59,419 bases of DNA from a virus. The translations under genes were made by a program, and so were the position numbers. Shown here one piece after another: positions 15,349 to 24,460 of this stretch. The notes under the pieces are model-generated. The model was given only the letters and a program-made list of their open reading frames with translations. It searched no databases and was not told where the DNA came from. The stretch covers positions 1 through 59,419 of IMG/VR virus record IMGVR_UViG_3300030099_002167. The stretch is one strand, 5' to 3'. Every line of letters starts with the position of its first letter. Position 1 is the stretch's first letter.

Positions 15349-15696
15349 TTGATATATATTATTAATACATTTGAGTGTAAAGTAACAATAAATCAAATGG
15401 ACATAGTTAAACCAGGAGTAGAGTATAAAGCAACCGACTTCGCAGACAACAAAAAATTTCAAACAATTAAATTTACCGAAAAGCTAGATGGAAAGTTCCA
15501 GCCAGGAACTACCAATGAAGAGATAATTAATATCTTAATAGATAGATTTTATAGTTTACAAAAGAAAAATTTTTCAGCGGAGAACCAATGTATTATACTT
15601 CTCCTTAAAAATGTAAGGCAGTTAGTTGCAAAACGTCTGTCTAGAAAAATAGAAAAAGTTATAAAGTATAATGAAAGTACAGATACCAACAAGTAG
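15349..15696 (+). CDS. unknown early-right protein (99-115 aa), start uncertain
   Basis: The open frame has a TTG at 15349 and a first ATG at 15397. I keep the longer form because the extra residues (INTFECKVTINQ) look like a beta strand that continues into MDIVKPGVEYKATDF, but the ATG start giving 99 residues is a fair alternative. The C-terminal third is a basic helix (NVRQLVAKRLSRKIEKV). The 3' end overlaps the winged-helix gene by 26 bases. Confidence 0.5.
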   Translation: MIYIINTFECKVTINQMDIVKPGVEYKATDFADNKKFQTIKFTEKLDGKFQPGTTNEEIINILIDRFYSLQKKNFSAENQCIILLLKNVRQLVAKRLSRKIEKVIKYNESTDTNK

Positions 15697-16021
15697 TGAA
15701 AGATTCCTTCAGGATTATTTATATACTGTAAATGGAATTTTAAAACTGACCAAGACGGAAATTAAAGTTTGTATGGAGCTCGTTAAAACAAATATAAACG
15801 ATCCTTGTTCTATATCTAATAGAAAGCAAGTAGCAAAAAATTTGAAATGGGGCAGAGCTATACTTAACAACTCTATCAAAAGTTTAAAAGACAAGAAGGT
15901 CTTAGTTTATAATAAAGACAGTAAACCTAAGTACACCTTTCATCCTATAGTTTATAATTATAAAAATGCCGATTCGGTTAATTTTGAATTTATAATGCAG
16001 GATGGTGAAATACTTTATTGA
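15671..16021 (+). CDS. winged-helix DNA-binding protein (candidate late regulator)
   Basis: A 116-residue protein with a winged-helix pattern: LTKTEIKVCMELVKT (first helix), SNRKQVAKNLKWGRAILNNS (turn and recognition helix), LKDKKVLVY (third helix running into a strand), then KYTFHPIVYN (wing). This is the arrangement of replication-initiator or MarR-like wHTH proteins. It sits near the switch region at the head of the rightward arm, so transcriptional control of the late genes or of the divergent region is a reasonable inference. Overlaps both neighbours. Confidence 0.6.
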   Translation: MKVQIPTSSERFLQDYLYTVNGILKLTKTEIKVCMELVKTNINDPCSISNRKQVAKNLKWGRAILNNSIKSLKDKKVLVYNKDSKPKYTFHPIVYNYKNADSVNFEFIMQDGEILY

Positions 16022-16208
16022 TGTCAGGGTTGTTGGGTTAGAAAATGTATATGCATTTATTTCTATGCAAGAAGTACAGTTTCATGCGAGAGAAGTATCT
16101 TTTGAGTATGATTTACTAATGCCGTCTGATGAGTTTGATACATATATTGTTAGATGTTGGATTAATCCAGCAGATATTGTAAATTTAGGTTTAGAAGATG
16201 GCTCGTAA
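16002..16208 (+). CDS. small unknown protein (68 aa)
   Basis: A 68-residue strand-rich protein (FIDVRVVGLENVYAFISM, FDTYIVRCWINPADIV) overlapping the winged-helix gene by 20 bases and the next small basic gene by 11 bases. No family recognised; the overlaps on both sides support it. Confidence 0.55.
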   Translation: MVKYFIDVRVVGLENVYAFISMQEVQFHAREVSFEYDLLMPSDEFDTYIVRCWINPADIVNLGLEDGS

Positions 16209-16335
16209 AGTAGTAAATAATTATTATAAAAAAGTTAGAAAAAAAAGACCAGGTGTTCATTCTAAGAACAGGTTTACCAAACAAAAAGGAGGTAAATATT
16301 ATGATGGACCTAGGTACAGAGGACAAGGAAGATAA
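16198..16335 (+). CDS. very basic 45-aa protein
   Basis: Starts with ATG at 16198 inside the previous gene and ends TAA at 16335. More than a third of its residues are K or R, with NNYYKKVRKKRPGVHSKN in the N-terminal half and YYDGPRYRGQGR at the end. Its size and composition resemble the tiny basic genes at 57403-58832, and the 'PGVHSKN' and 'YRGQGR' segments feel familiar from phage hypothetical proteins. A DNA-binding or virion-packaged polycation is likely. Confidence 0.65.
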   Translation: MARKVVNNYYKKVRKKRPGVHSKNRFTKQKGGKYYDGPRYRGQGR

Positions 16336-16343
16336 TAAACAGT

Positions 16344-16586
16344 ATGGCAAAGAATAAATTAAAACAAGAAATATATAAAGAAATAAAGGAGGAGATGGGT
16401 GGAAACATAGAAGAGATTGAGAGTATATGTGAATCTCAGTTTCAGTTTCTAGCATATACGATGAGCAAAGGAGAGTTTGACGGTGTAAGATTATCGTACT
16501 TTGGTAGGTTCCATGTAAATCCAAATAGACTTAAAAATTTAAATCATGAGGCTTTTCAAAGAAGACAACTTCAACATAGTGATTGA
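16344..16586 (+). CDS. HU/IHF-like small protein
   Basis: An 80-residue protein. An acidic helical N-terminus is followed by SQFQFLAYTMSKGEFDGVRLSYFGRFHVNP, broken here as a helix (SQFQFLAYTM) and a strand-turn (VRLSYFGRFHV) that parallels the HU/IHF body (helix, then 'V.L.GFG.F'). The DNA-binding arms are much reduced. Phages with this type of packaging module often encode such a protein next to the terminase. Assignment is by pattern, not by a strong motif. Confidence 0.45.
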   Translation: MAKNKLKQEIYKEIKEEMGGNIEEIESICESQFQFLAYTMSKGEFDGVRLSYFGRFHVNPNRLKNLNHEAFQRRQLQHSD

Positions 16587-17118
16587 TCCGGAAGCTAAAA
16601 TCATTCCAGAATTTAAAAAAATAATAACAAGTGACAAAGACAGAAAAAAACGTAACGCACACAGAGAACTATCCTATATTTACTTCATGTGCGACTATAG
16701 ATCTCCCTACTCAATATATCCTAAAGAAGAGAGAAAACAAAGACTCATCAAAGACTTACAATTTAACGAAGACACTCCAGTCACCAAACTCGTACAGATG
16801 GGCATGGACAAGTACAATGAACTTCAGCGTACACCAACAATCACCAGCCTCAAAGCAATCAAAGAAGGACTCTTAACTTCTGCTAGAGTTATAAATGCAT
16901 TACGATCACAAATAGAAAACTCTCTAGATCTTGTAGATGGAGAGGAAGATAAAGACATTGGTAACATAATGAAAGATGTTACTAAACTACTAGAGGTGTC
17001 TGAGAAATTACCTAAAGCAATAGATACAATAAATGCTTTAGAAGAAAAAGTTAAAAAAGAACAAGCTAATGAATCTAAGATTCGTGGCGGTGGAACTAAA
17101 GGAATGTTTGAAGACTAA
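16546..17118 (+). CDS. putative small terminase-region protein
   Basis: A 190-residue charged, mostly helical protein that starts inside the preceding gene (41-base overlap) and abuts the zinc-ribbon gene. The N-terminal 60 residues contain a basic helix (SDKDRKKRNAHRELSYIYFM), and the C-terminal part is a coiled coil (LEVSEKLPKAIDTINALEEK) with a glycine-rich end (GGGTKGMFED). It is two genes upstream of TerL, the usual location of the small terminase. No helix-turn-helix can be called with confidence, so the role is inferred from size, coiled coil and position. Confidence 0.45.
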   Translation: MRLFKEDNFNIVIDPEAKIIPEFKKIITSDKDRKKRNAHRELSYIYFMCDYRSPYSIYPKEERKQRLIKDLQFNEDTPVTKLVQMGMDKYNELQRTPTITSLKAIKEGLLTSARVINALRSQIENSLDLVDGEEDKDIGNIMKDVTKLLEVSEKLPKAIDTINALEEKVKKEQANESKIRGGGTKGMFED

Positions 17119-17492
17119 TGGCAAAAATTAAATTTAATACTAATTCTAAACTTAAATGTATCTGTGGACACAAGTTACGTATCACAGATGTAGGTGAGGA
17201 TGGTATAAAGTTTGAGAAATTTTGCCCACAGTGTGGACGTACAACCCATGTAGATGATAAAGGAAACGAATCTGGATCAGAGTTTGTACCATACGGAGCT
17301 GCACATTTTATATATGATAAAGACATAACCAAAAACTTTAGCGGTACAATAGAAAGAGAAAATGATCTAAAAGGATTACAGGGTTATTGTCATCATCAAT
17401 ATGAAAATGGAGAAAGCTTTTATCTAGTAATATCTAGAATAAAAGAAGACGGCAGCGTAGAAACTATAAAAAAGGACTACACAAAAAAATAA
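17118..17492 (+). CDS. zinc-ribbon protein upstream of TerL
   Basis: A 124-residue protein. The N-terminal third is a zinc ribbon, with CICGHK near 14-19 and CPQCGR near 36-41. The rest is strand-rich (HHQYENGESFYLVISRIKE). It shares the last base of its stop with the TerL ATG region and the first base of its ATG with the previous stop, so it is part of the packaging operon. It might be a DNA-recognition partner of the terminase; unknown. Confidence 0.6.
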   Translation: MAKIKFNTNSKLKCICGHKLRITDVGEDGIKFEKFCPQCGRTTHVDDKGNESGSEFVPYGAAHFIYDKDITKNFSGTIERENDLKGLQGYCHHQYENGESFYLVISRIKEDGSVETIKKDYTKK

Positions 17493-19450
17493 TGTTTGTA
17501 AATACACGGGAGTTTAGCAGAGAAGCACAAAAGTTTGTAAGATTAGGCTATTATTGCCAAGATCCACCAGGTAGTGCACCTTTTTATGAGTATTGGACAG
17601 AGCAACTTAGACGATGTAAAGAAGGATATACAGTAGGAGACACTAGAATTACAGGACATCACTACTTTTATCTAAATTTTTGCAGAATAAAACTAACAGA
17701 ACAGATAGGAGAACGCAAAGCTGGACTAAAAACTGTATCATTCCCTAATTTTTGGGACGGAGACTACCATTATTTTAATGCATTAGAGGATGCTGCGTCT
17801 AAAGGACTGCATCTTATAGTAGCAAAAGCTAGACGTAAGGGATTTAGCTACAAAAATGCTGCCATATCTGCTAATTTGTACAATACAACTAAAAATTCTT
17901 ACACATTGTTGTGTGCTCACGACAAAAAGTACCTATATCCTAAAGGTATTATGACAATGGTCACTGATTACATGAATTTTGTAAACGAACACACCGGATG
18001 GCAAAAAAGGAGACAAGTTGTAGACAAGATAAACCATAAGAGAGCAAGTTATTTACAGTATATCAATAAACAAGCCATAGAAAAAGGATATAAATCAGAG
18101 GTAGAAGCGATTACTTTCAAAGATAATCCAGATGCTGCAAGAGGTAAGGATGCATCACTAGTTATATTTGAAGAGTGTGGTGCATTTAATAATTTAAAAG
18201 CATCGTATTTAGCAACACGTCCCTGTGTTGAGGATGGTGGTGTAGTAACTGGACAGATTGTTTTATTTGGTACAGGTGGTGATATGGAAGGTGGTACAAT
18301 TGACTTTGAGTCTATGTTTTACAATCCAGAAGCATATGATCTGTATCCTTTTGATAATGTATGGGATGAAGGAGGAGAAGGTAGCACATGTGGTTTTTTC
18401 TTTCCATCGTTTCAAAACAAAATAGGTTACATGGATGAGAATGGAAACTCTTTAGTCAAAGCTGCTAAGCAAATAGAAGAGGCTAAAAGAGAACAACTCA
18501 AAAAGGAAGCCAAAGATGCAAATACCTTAGATAAATATGTTACAGAATATCCTTGGATGCCTAGAGAGGCTTTCTTACAACAAAGAGGTAACATGTTTCC
18601 TGGAGGAGCACTAGTAGCATGGCGTAATGAATTGATGCGTACAGGATTACATACTAAAATGGCAGTAAATGGTATGTTAGTAGAGACAGATAAAGGAATA
18701 ATCTTTAGACCTAGTGATAAAGTTAGACCTGTTATGAAGTTTCCACATAATAAAACTGATAATATCTCTGGATGTGTTGTAGTATATCAATCTCCTGATG
18801 GATCTGGATCAGATATACCAGATGATCTATACTTTATAGTACATGACCCGTATGCAAGTGATGGATTCGGAGCTTCATTAGGTGCAGCTTATGTTATTAA
18901 ACGAATCAATCCACATTCTAAACCAGATGATATGATTGTAGCATCTTATGTAGGTAGACCAGATACTCAGGATGAATATAACTATAATCTATTTCTGTTA
19001 GCTAAATATTTTAACGCAAGGATTGGATTTGAAAATGATAGAGGTGAAGTTATACCCTATGCAAAAAGACATAAGCTACTAAATTATCTTATGCCAGAAG
19101 CAGAAATATTTGATAAAACAGACGGAGTAAAAATACGTAAACTAAACAGAACTTATGGTACATCTATGGGATCACAACATAGAAAAAACCAAGCAGAAAT
19201 ATATTTAAGAGACTGGTTAAAATCACAAAGAGGTAGACAGGAAGATGGCTTACCTAAACTAAACTTGCATTACATATATGATATTGCATTGATAGATGAG
19301 CTAATAAAATATGGAAAAAAAGGCAACTTTGACCGTGTTTCTGCTTTATTAGTTGGTATGTTTCACATGAAAGATCTCTATAATAAGGAGCTAGAGGAGT
19401 CTTATGAAGAATCTGACGATTCCTTTTTCAATAGAAGATTTTTTCAGTAA
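17492..19450 (+). CDS. terminase large subunit (TerL)
   Basis: A 652-residue packaging motor. The ATPase domain has a deviant Walker A, AKARRKGFSYK (111-121), and Walker B LVIFEECG (223-230) with catalytic glutamate, followed by coupling-motif-like LFGTGGD (258-264). The C-terminal nuclease has acidic residues at VHDPYASDGFG (D452), IGFENDRG (E514, D516) and further downstream. The ARRKGFS form of Walker A is what I remember from terminases of Bacteroidetes phages. It translocates DNA into the prohead through the portal, which is encoded next. Confidence 0.9.
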   Translation: MFVNTREFSREAQKFVRLGYYCQDPPGSAPFYEYWTEQLRRCKEGYTVGDTRITGHHYFYLNFCRIKLTEQIGERKAGLKTVSFPNFWDGDYHYFNALEDAASKGLHLIVAKARRKGFSYKNAAISANLYNTTKNSYTLLCAHDKKYLYPKGIMTMVTDYMNFVNEHTGWQKRRQVVDKINHKRASYLQYINKQAIEKGYKSEVEAITFKDNPDAARGKDASLVIFEECGAFNNLKASYLATRPCVEDGGVVTGQIVLFGTGGDMEGGTIDFESMFYNPEAYDLYPFDNVWDEGGEGSTCGFFFPSFQNKIGYMDENGNSLVKAAKQIEEAKREQLKKEAKDANTLDKYVTEYPWMPREAFLQQRGNMFPGGALVAWRNELMRTGLHTKMAVNGMLVETDKGIIFRPSDKVRPVMKFPHNKTDNISGCVVVYQSPDGSGSDIPDDLYFIVHDPYASDGFGASLGAAYVIKRINPHSKPDDMIVASYVGRPDTQDEYNYNLFLLAKYFNARIGFENDRGEVIPYAKRHKLLNYLMPEAEIFDKTDGVKIRKLNRTYGTSMGSQHRKNQAEIYLRDWLKSQRGRQEDGLPKLNLHYIYDIALIDELIKYGKKGNFDRVSALLVGMFHMKDLYNKELEESYEESDDSFFNRRFFQ

Positions 19451-19462
19451 TTTGTAAATGAT

Positions 19463-21715
19463 ATGAGTAGCATTCCTAAGCAAAAGCTTCCACGTAGTCG
19501 GAAGACTAGGGAGTGGGGGAAAAATTCGATGAACGCCTATATTGATAGAAGTAGATTTTCTAATCAACATAAATCTGCTATGCATAAATTCTACGATGCA
19601 TACAATGGCAACCTAAATGAGAATGACTACAACTATGTCATCAATCCATACAACTCAGAAAAGCACAAAACAAAAGGATTTCCTGCAAGATTACGTAATT
19701 ACAATATTATAAAACCTGTAGTAGATCTATTATTAGGTGAAAAAGCAAAAAGACCTTTTAATCACCAAGTAGTTGTACGTAATTCTGATATGCAATCTAT
19801 GCAACAAGTAGTTGTAAAGGATGAACTAAAAAAATATCTAGAACAAAAGTTTATTAATGATTTAAATGAATTAGGAGTAGAAACAGGTATGCCTACTGAA
19901 GAATTACCTGAATTAGGAGAGCTAGAACAAGAAATATACGCTAATTACAAAGATATTAGAGCTATTATGGGTCAAGAATCTCTTGATTACCTAATTGATA
20001 GACTCGAATTACCAGATCAATTTCAAACTGCATTCTTTGATTGGTTAGTTGCAGGAGAATGTTATACATATAAAGATGTATGTATGAATGACTGTGATTA
20101 TGAAATTGTATCTCCTCTAGATGTAGATTATGAAAAATCTCCTGATATTCAGTTTATAGAAGACGGAGATTGGTGTGTAAGAAAGAAAATAATGAGCGTA
20201 AATGCTATTGTAGATAACTTTTACGATGTTCTTAAACCGGCAGATATAGATAGATTGGAGAAACCTTCTCAAAAAAAGAGCATGGGGTTCATATCTCCTT
20301 TCAGCGGAAACTACTCATCGCAAGATGCAGAAAGGTTTGCGGAAGTATTACATGTTGTGTGGAAATCCTTCGCACGTGTGGGAATACTAACATATTTTGA
20401 TGAATTAGGTCAAGAACAGTCGGTTGTTGTTGACGAAACGTACAAAGTAAATCCAGATAATAACGAAAGTATAGAATACTTTTGGGTTAATCAGGTTTGG
20501 GAAGGGTACCGAATAGACGGTGATATATTTGTAAATATTAGACCACATCAGGTACAAAGAAATGAAATGTCAAATCTTTCCATATGTAAACTCCCCTACA
20601 ACGGAAGAATCTACTCAAATAGACATTCAGATCAAGTATCTGTAGTATCTATGGGCGTACCCTACCAAATCCTATATAATATATTTCACTATAGATTAGA
20701 ATTATCTATTGCTAAAAATAAAGATAAGATCATGTTAATGGAAATGAACACTATTCCAAAGAGACATGGTTGGGATGAAGAGAAGTTTATGTACTACGCA
20801 GATGCAATGGGCTTTGCTTTCATAGATTCTACAGCAGAAGGTAAACGTGGTGAAAGAGTGTCGTTCAATCAATTCCAGGTATTAGACATGAGTTTAGGTC
20901 AATACATAGCTTCTCAATTCCAACTACTACAAGCTATAAAAGCAGAGTGGGAAGAGTTAATAGGAATATCTAGACAACGTAAAGGACAGGTGCAAGCATC
21001 TGATGGTATTGGTGCTACTGAAAGAGCAGTATTCCAATCATCTGTAGTAACTGAAGAAATGTTTAGACGATTTGATAAGTTAGTTGAAAGAGAGTTTAAC
21101 GGATTATTAGATGTAGCTAAAGTTGCATGGAAAGATGGACTTAAGACTCAATATATAACAAGTGACTTTAGACAAGCAGTATTAGATATAGATCCTGGAA
21201 TGTTCCAAGAAGCTGAATTTGGAGTATTTGTTAAGAACAACTCAATAGAAGCAGACAAACTAAGAGCATTAAAACAACTAACATTATCATTTGCACAGAA
21301 TGGTAGTAGTCCAGTTACTATAGCAGAAATATTAGAAGGTAATAACTTTAGTAAGATTAAAGAAAAACTAGCAGAGGTAGATGCTAAAGAAAAAGAGCTA
21401 CAAGCAGCACAAGCACAACAGCAACAACAGATGGCTCAAATGCAACAACAAGCACAGTTAGCTGATAAACAAGCAGATAGACAGTTTACAGCTGAACAAA
21501 ATCAACTAGACAGAGATGCAAAAATGGACATTGAAGAAATGAAAGTAGCATCTAAAGTTGTAGATCAAGATATGAACAACAACGGAATTAATGACGCAGT
21601 TGATTTAGAACGTGTGCGATTAGAAAGAGAAAAGCTTGATTTAAAAAGAAAAGAGCTAAATGATAAAAAAGAAATTGCTAATAAACAAATAGAAGCCCAA
21701 AAGGGTAAAAAATAA
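19463..21715 (+). CDS. portal protein
   Basis: A 750-residue protein, directly after TerL. The body (1-620) has typical portal features: an early segment with RNYNIIKPVVDLLLGEKAKR, and later QVSVVSMGVPYQILYNIFHY and a helix with EELIGISRQRKGQVQASDGI, then SVVTEEMFRRFDKLV. The last 110 residues are a Gln-rich coiled coil (AAQAQQQQQMAQMQQQAQL) and a basic end. Twelve copies form the DNA entrance of the capsid. The length of about 750 matches crAss-like and P22-type portals. Followed by a long hairpin (21723-21750). Confidence 0.85.
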   Translation: MSSIPKQKLPRSRKTREWGKNSMNAYIDRSRFSNQHKSAMHKFYDAYNGNLNENDYNYVINPYNSEKHKTKGFPARLRNYNIIKPVVDLLLGEKAKRPFNHQVVVRNSDMQSMQQVVVKDELKKYLEQKFINDLNELGVETGMPTEELPELGELEQEIYANYKDIRAIMGQESLDYLIDRLELPDQFQTAFFDWLVAGECYTYKDVCMNDCDYEIVSPLDVDYEKSPDIQFIEDGDWCVRKKIMSVNAIVDNFYDVLKPADIDRLEKPSQKKSMGFISPFSGNYSSQDAERFAEVLHVVWKSFARVGILTYFDELGQEQSVVVDETYKVNPDNNESIEYFWVNQVWEGYRIDGDIFVNIRPHQVQRNEMSNLSICKLPYNGRIYSNRHSDQVSVVSMGVPYQILYNIFHYRLELSIAKNKDKIMLMEMNTIPKRHGWDEEKFMYYADAMGFAFIDSTAEGKRGERVSFNQFQVLDMSLGQYIASQFQLLQAIKAEWEELIGISRQRKGQVQASDGIGATERAVFQSSVVTEEMFRRFDKLVEREFNGLLDVAKVAWKDGLKTQYITSDFRQAVLDIDPGMFQEAEFGVFVKNNSIEADKLRALKQLTLSFAQNGSSPVTIAEILEGNNFSKIKEKLAEVDAKEKELQAAQAQQQQQMAQMQQQAQLADKQADRQFTAEQNQLDRDAKMDIEEMKVASKVVDQDMNNNGINDAVDLERVRLEREKLDLKRKELNDKKEIANKQIEAQKGKK

Positions 21716-21722
21716 TAAAAAA

Positions 21723-21750
21723 TGTCTATATAAAGGTGTTTATGTAGACA
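21723..21750. other. 12-bp hairpin with tetraloop between portal and scaffold genes
   Basis: TGTCTATATAAA pairs with TTTATGTAGACA (one G-U pair) around loop GGTG. There is no T tract on the plus strand after it, so it is not a standard terminator for the late transcript. It could stabilise or separate messages of the portal and capsid genes. Confidence 0.6.
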
Positions 21751-21795
21751 AAGATAAACATAAAAAACTAGTATAATTTAATTAATTTTGTAACA

Positions 21796-22920
21796 ATGAG
21801 TAAAGAAGAAAACTTAGATTTATCTAAGGTGACTGTAAGTCAACTATTAGATGATCAACAAATTCCGGAGTCTACAGATCCGAAACAAGAAGAAAAACCT
21901 GTAGAAAACACTACTGAAGAGGTAGTAGAAGAGACTCAAGAGGAGTCGGTTCCTGAACAAGAAACTACAGATGAAGAAACTGTGGAGGAAGTAAAGGAAG
22001 AACAAACAGAAGAAGCGGAACAACCCGTGGCTGAGAACACTGAGTCTGATGAGACAGATTCAGAGCCTTCAATAGTATCAACCTTAATAGAAAGATTAGG
22101 GTATGATATACAAGGAGAGTTTAGTGATGATTACGATGGTATTGTCGGAGTTACTAAGGAAGCAGCTACAAAGATGGCAGAAGAACAGTTTCAACAAGTA
22201 TTTTCAGCATTCCCAGATATACAAGAATACCTTAATTATAGAGTGTCAGGAGGAGATCCTGATAAATACTTTGAGGTAGCAGCAAAAGAGATTGATTTCT
22301 CTAAGCTGGAAGTCAATGAAAAGGATGTCGGAATGCAAAGAAAGATCTTAGAAACGTTTCTAACTTCTCAAGGATATGAACCAGAAGAAGTAACAGATAC
22401 AATTCAAGATTATGAAGATGCTAAGATTCTGTATAAGAATGCTGGTAGAGCAGTAAAGAAACTAGCAGTTGCACAAGCAAATGCAAAAGAAACTTTACTA
22501 AAACAGCAGCAAGAAGAAGCAAAAGTTGTAGCTCAGCAAACCAAAGAAACTTGGAATAATATTAACCAAATTGTTAATAGAGGAAAGTTGAAAGACTTTA
22601 CTATTCCAGAGGCAGACAAGAAGAAGTTCTATAATTGGATGTCGGTCCCAGTTGATCAACAAGGAAGAAGTCAACGAATTATAGACAGAGAGAAGCTAGA
22701 TCAAGAGTCCATACTTGCTATGGAATACCTTATGTATAAGGGACTTGATTTGTCGAAGTTAATCAACACCAAAGCAACTACAAGGCAGGCAGTGAATTTA
22801 AAAGCAAAATTAAAAGCTAATTCACAAACTGCATCCAGAAGAATGAAGGGTAACAAAGGAGGGTATAATAAAACTAGTAAAAGACCGAATATCCCATCTT
22901 TAGATAAGTTATTAGGATAA
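21796..22920 (+). CDS. scaffold-like capsid assembly protein
   Basis: A 374-residue protein between portal and capsid genes, the normal scaffold position. Residues about 20-95 are extremely acidic (Glu/Thr/Pro-rich, for example EEVVEETQEESVPEQETTDE). The middle is helical with a Gln/Lys coiled coil (LAVAQANAKETLLKQQQEE). The C-terminus is basic (SRRMKGNKGGYNKTSKR) and ends DKLLG. Acidic N-terminus, helical centre and basic C-terminal capsid-binding end are the architecture of scaffolding proteins. No protease motif was seen, so scaffold removal must use another route. Confidence 0.7.
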   Translation: MSKEENLDLSKVTVSQLLDDQQIPESTDPKQEEKPVENTTEEVVEETQEESVPEQETTDEETVEEVKEEQTEEAEQPVAENTESDETDSEPSIVSTLIERLGYDIQGEFSDDYDGIVGVTKEAATKMAEEQFQQVFSAFPDIQEYLNYRVSGGDPDKYFEVAAKEIDFSKLEVNEKDVGMQRKILETFLTSQGYEPEEVTDTIQDYEDAKILYKNAGRAVKKLAVAQANAKETLLKQQQEEAKVVAQQTKETWNNINQIVNRGKLKDFTIPEADKKKFYNWMSVPVDQQGRSQRIIDREKLDQESILAMEYLMYKGLDLSKLINTKATTRQAVNLKAKLKANSQTASRRMKGNKGGYNKTSKRPNIPSLDKLLG

Positions 22921-22954
22921 GTTTAATTTTTAATTTTAATTTAATTTTTTTATC

Positions 22955-24391
22955 ATGGCAGCAGATAATTTAAAAAAGCTTCGTTTATACGAAGACATTT
23001 TCAACGCTGAGGGTATGACTGATGAGAACTCATTAGCGAACGCCCTTTTAACTCAGCCTGATGTACTGTCACCGGTAATAACTCATCTAGCAGGAAGAGA
23101 AGATAAGAGATTTCCTCTATCTTTCCTAACTGAAGGACAGGGAGCTATCAAGTACATCAACGACATTGAGTATGATTATCCAGTAATGGGTAGAATTAAC
23201 AAAACTGTAGAATCAAGCTCATTAGTGAGTGGTTCTGGAGTTAACTTCACTAGATTCAAAGTAAAGTTCAATGAAAAATGGTTCATTAAGCAATACATTA
23301 TTGAAAGTGAAGAAGGAATCCAAGCAAGAGTAATGACTGATCCTGTCGAATCAGACGGAGGTTGGGTATATACTTTACAATTAGTTACTGCAGATGCAGC
23401 TGACTCTGTTAGCAGCGGAAACTGTGCAGGAAAGAAATGGGTACAATTATTTGCACCTACTGCAATTTCTGGATCAGTTGGTAACGAAAGTAATTGGGTT
23501 GCTCCATCTAAAATGAGAAACCAAATCTCTTTAATCAGAAAATCTTACCGATATGAAGGTAATATGCCTGACAAAGTGGTTAACTTCGAGTTTAATGTAG
23601 ATGGCAGAAAAACAAATCTATGGTATGACTTTGAAGAGTATCAGCACATGCTGAGATGGAAAGAAGAAACAGAGTATGCTCTGTGGTATTCTAAGTACAA
23701 CAGATCTTCAGATGGTACTATTAATTTGAAGGATGACAATAACAAGCCTATTCCAATCGGAGCAGGAGTTATTGAGCAAATTCCTAACGTTGATACGTAT
23801 TCTTCATTAACAACTAACAAGATCAAGTCTGTAGTAAGAGACGCATTATATGGTGCTTCTGATGCTCAGCAAATGAACATTGTGTTGTTTACAGGAATCG
23901 GTGGTATGGAAGAATTTGATAACGCTATGAAGAGCGAGATCAGTTCTGGTACTTACATCAAAAACACAGATCCATCTAACTTTATTTCTGGTAGTGGTTC
24001 TAACCTACAATTAGGAGGTTATTTCACTTCTTACCAGCATATTGATGGTCACGTGATTACAGTAAGACACTTACCATTATTCGACCACGGTGCGAGATCA
24101 CTAAACAGTCCAAAACATCCTGTTTCTGGTTTACCACTAGAATCTTATAGAATGTTATTCCTTGATATGTCTACATATGATGGAGAAACTAACGTTCAAA
24201 TGGTTTCTAGAAAAGGTAGAGAACTAGTAAGATGGGCAGTAGCTGGTGCTTCTGTTCCTCCAGGATTTAGCGGTGGTAACTCACTAAGAGCAAACGATGT
24301 AGACGGTGCATCAGTTCACTTCATGAAAGAAACTGGTATTGCAATCAGAAGAGCTACAAATTGTTTACACTTAGAGTGTGTGAAATCATAA
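22955..24391 (+). CDS. major capsid protein
   Basis: A 478-residue protein following the scaffold-like gene and ended by a strong terminator, as expected for the most abundant virion protein. It begins with helices (NLKKLRLYEDIFNAEGMT) then VLSPVITHLAGREDKRFPLS and FLTEGQGAIKYINDIEYDY; I associate the 'THLAGR' and 'FLTEGQG' segments with capsid proteins of crAss-like phages. The remainder is consistent with an HK97-type fold (long beta strands, then a helix-rich A-domain near 285-330). The leader is A/T only. Confidence 0.8.
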   Translation: MAADNLKKLRLYEDIFNAEGMTDENSLANALLTQPDVLSPVITHLAGREDKRFPLSFLTEGQGAIKYINDIEYDYPVMGRINKTVESSSLVSGSGVNFTRFKVKFNEKWFIKQYIIESEEGIQARVMTDPVESDGGWVYTLQLVTADAADSVSSGNCAGKKWVQLFAPTAISGSVGNESNWVAPSKMRNQISLIRKSYRYEGNMPDKVVNFEFNVDGRKTNLWYDFEEYQHMLRWKEETEYALWYSKYNRSSDGTINLKDDNNKPIPIGAGVIEQIPNVDTYSSLTTNKIKSVVRDALYGASDAQQMNIVLFTGIGGMEEFDNAMKSEISSGTYIKNTDPSNFISGSGSNLQLGGYFTSYQHIDGHVITVRHLPLFDHGARSLNSPKHPVSGLPLESYRMLFLDMSTYDGETNVQMVSRKGRELVRWAVAGASVPPGFSGGNSLRANDVDGASVHFMKETGIAIRRATNCLHLECVKS

Positions 24392-24409
24392 ATTTCTTTT
24401 CAGAAGAGA

Positions 24410-24430
24410 GGGGACCAACGTCCCCTTTTC
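24410..24430 (+). terminator. strong rho-independent terminator after the capsid gene
   Basis: GGGGAC (24410-24415), loop CAAC, GTCCCC (24420-24425), then TTTTC. An outer TTCAGAA/TTCTGAA pair can extend the stem. It lies directly after the capsid stop and would make the capsid message end here for most transcripts. Confidence 0.85.
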
Positions 24431-24460
24431 TTTCTGAATTTAACCTTTAATAATTTTAAC

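Noticed and set aside
16162-16524. Minus-strand ORF of 120 residues opposite the small basic genes
   Set aside because: It lies in antisense to four overlapping plus-strand genes and its translation is a hydrophobic shadow of Lys-rich codons.
21783-21790. TAATTTTG as a promoter for the scaffold gene
   Set aside because: It matches the TAnnTTTG pattern but lies only 5 bases before the ATG and has no -33 element; such octamers are expected by chance in this AT-rich DNA.
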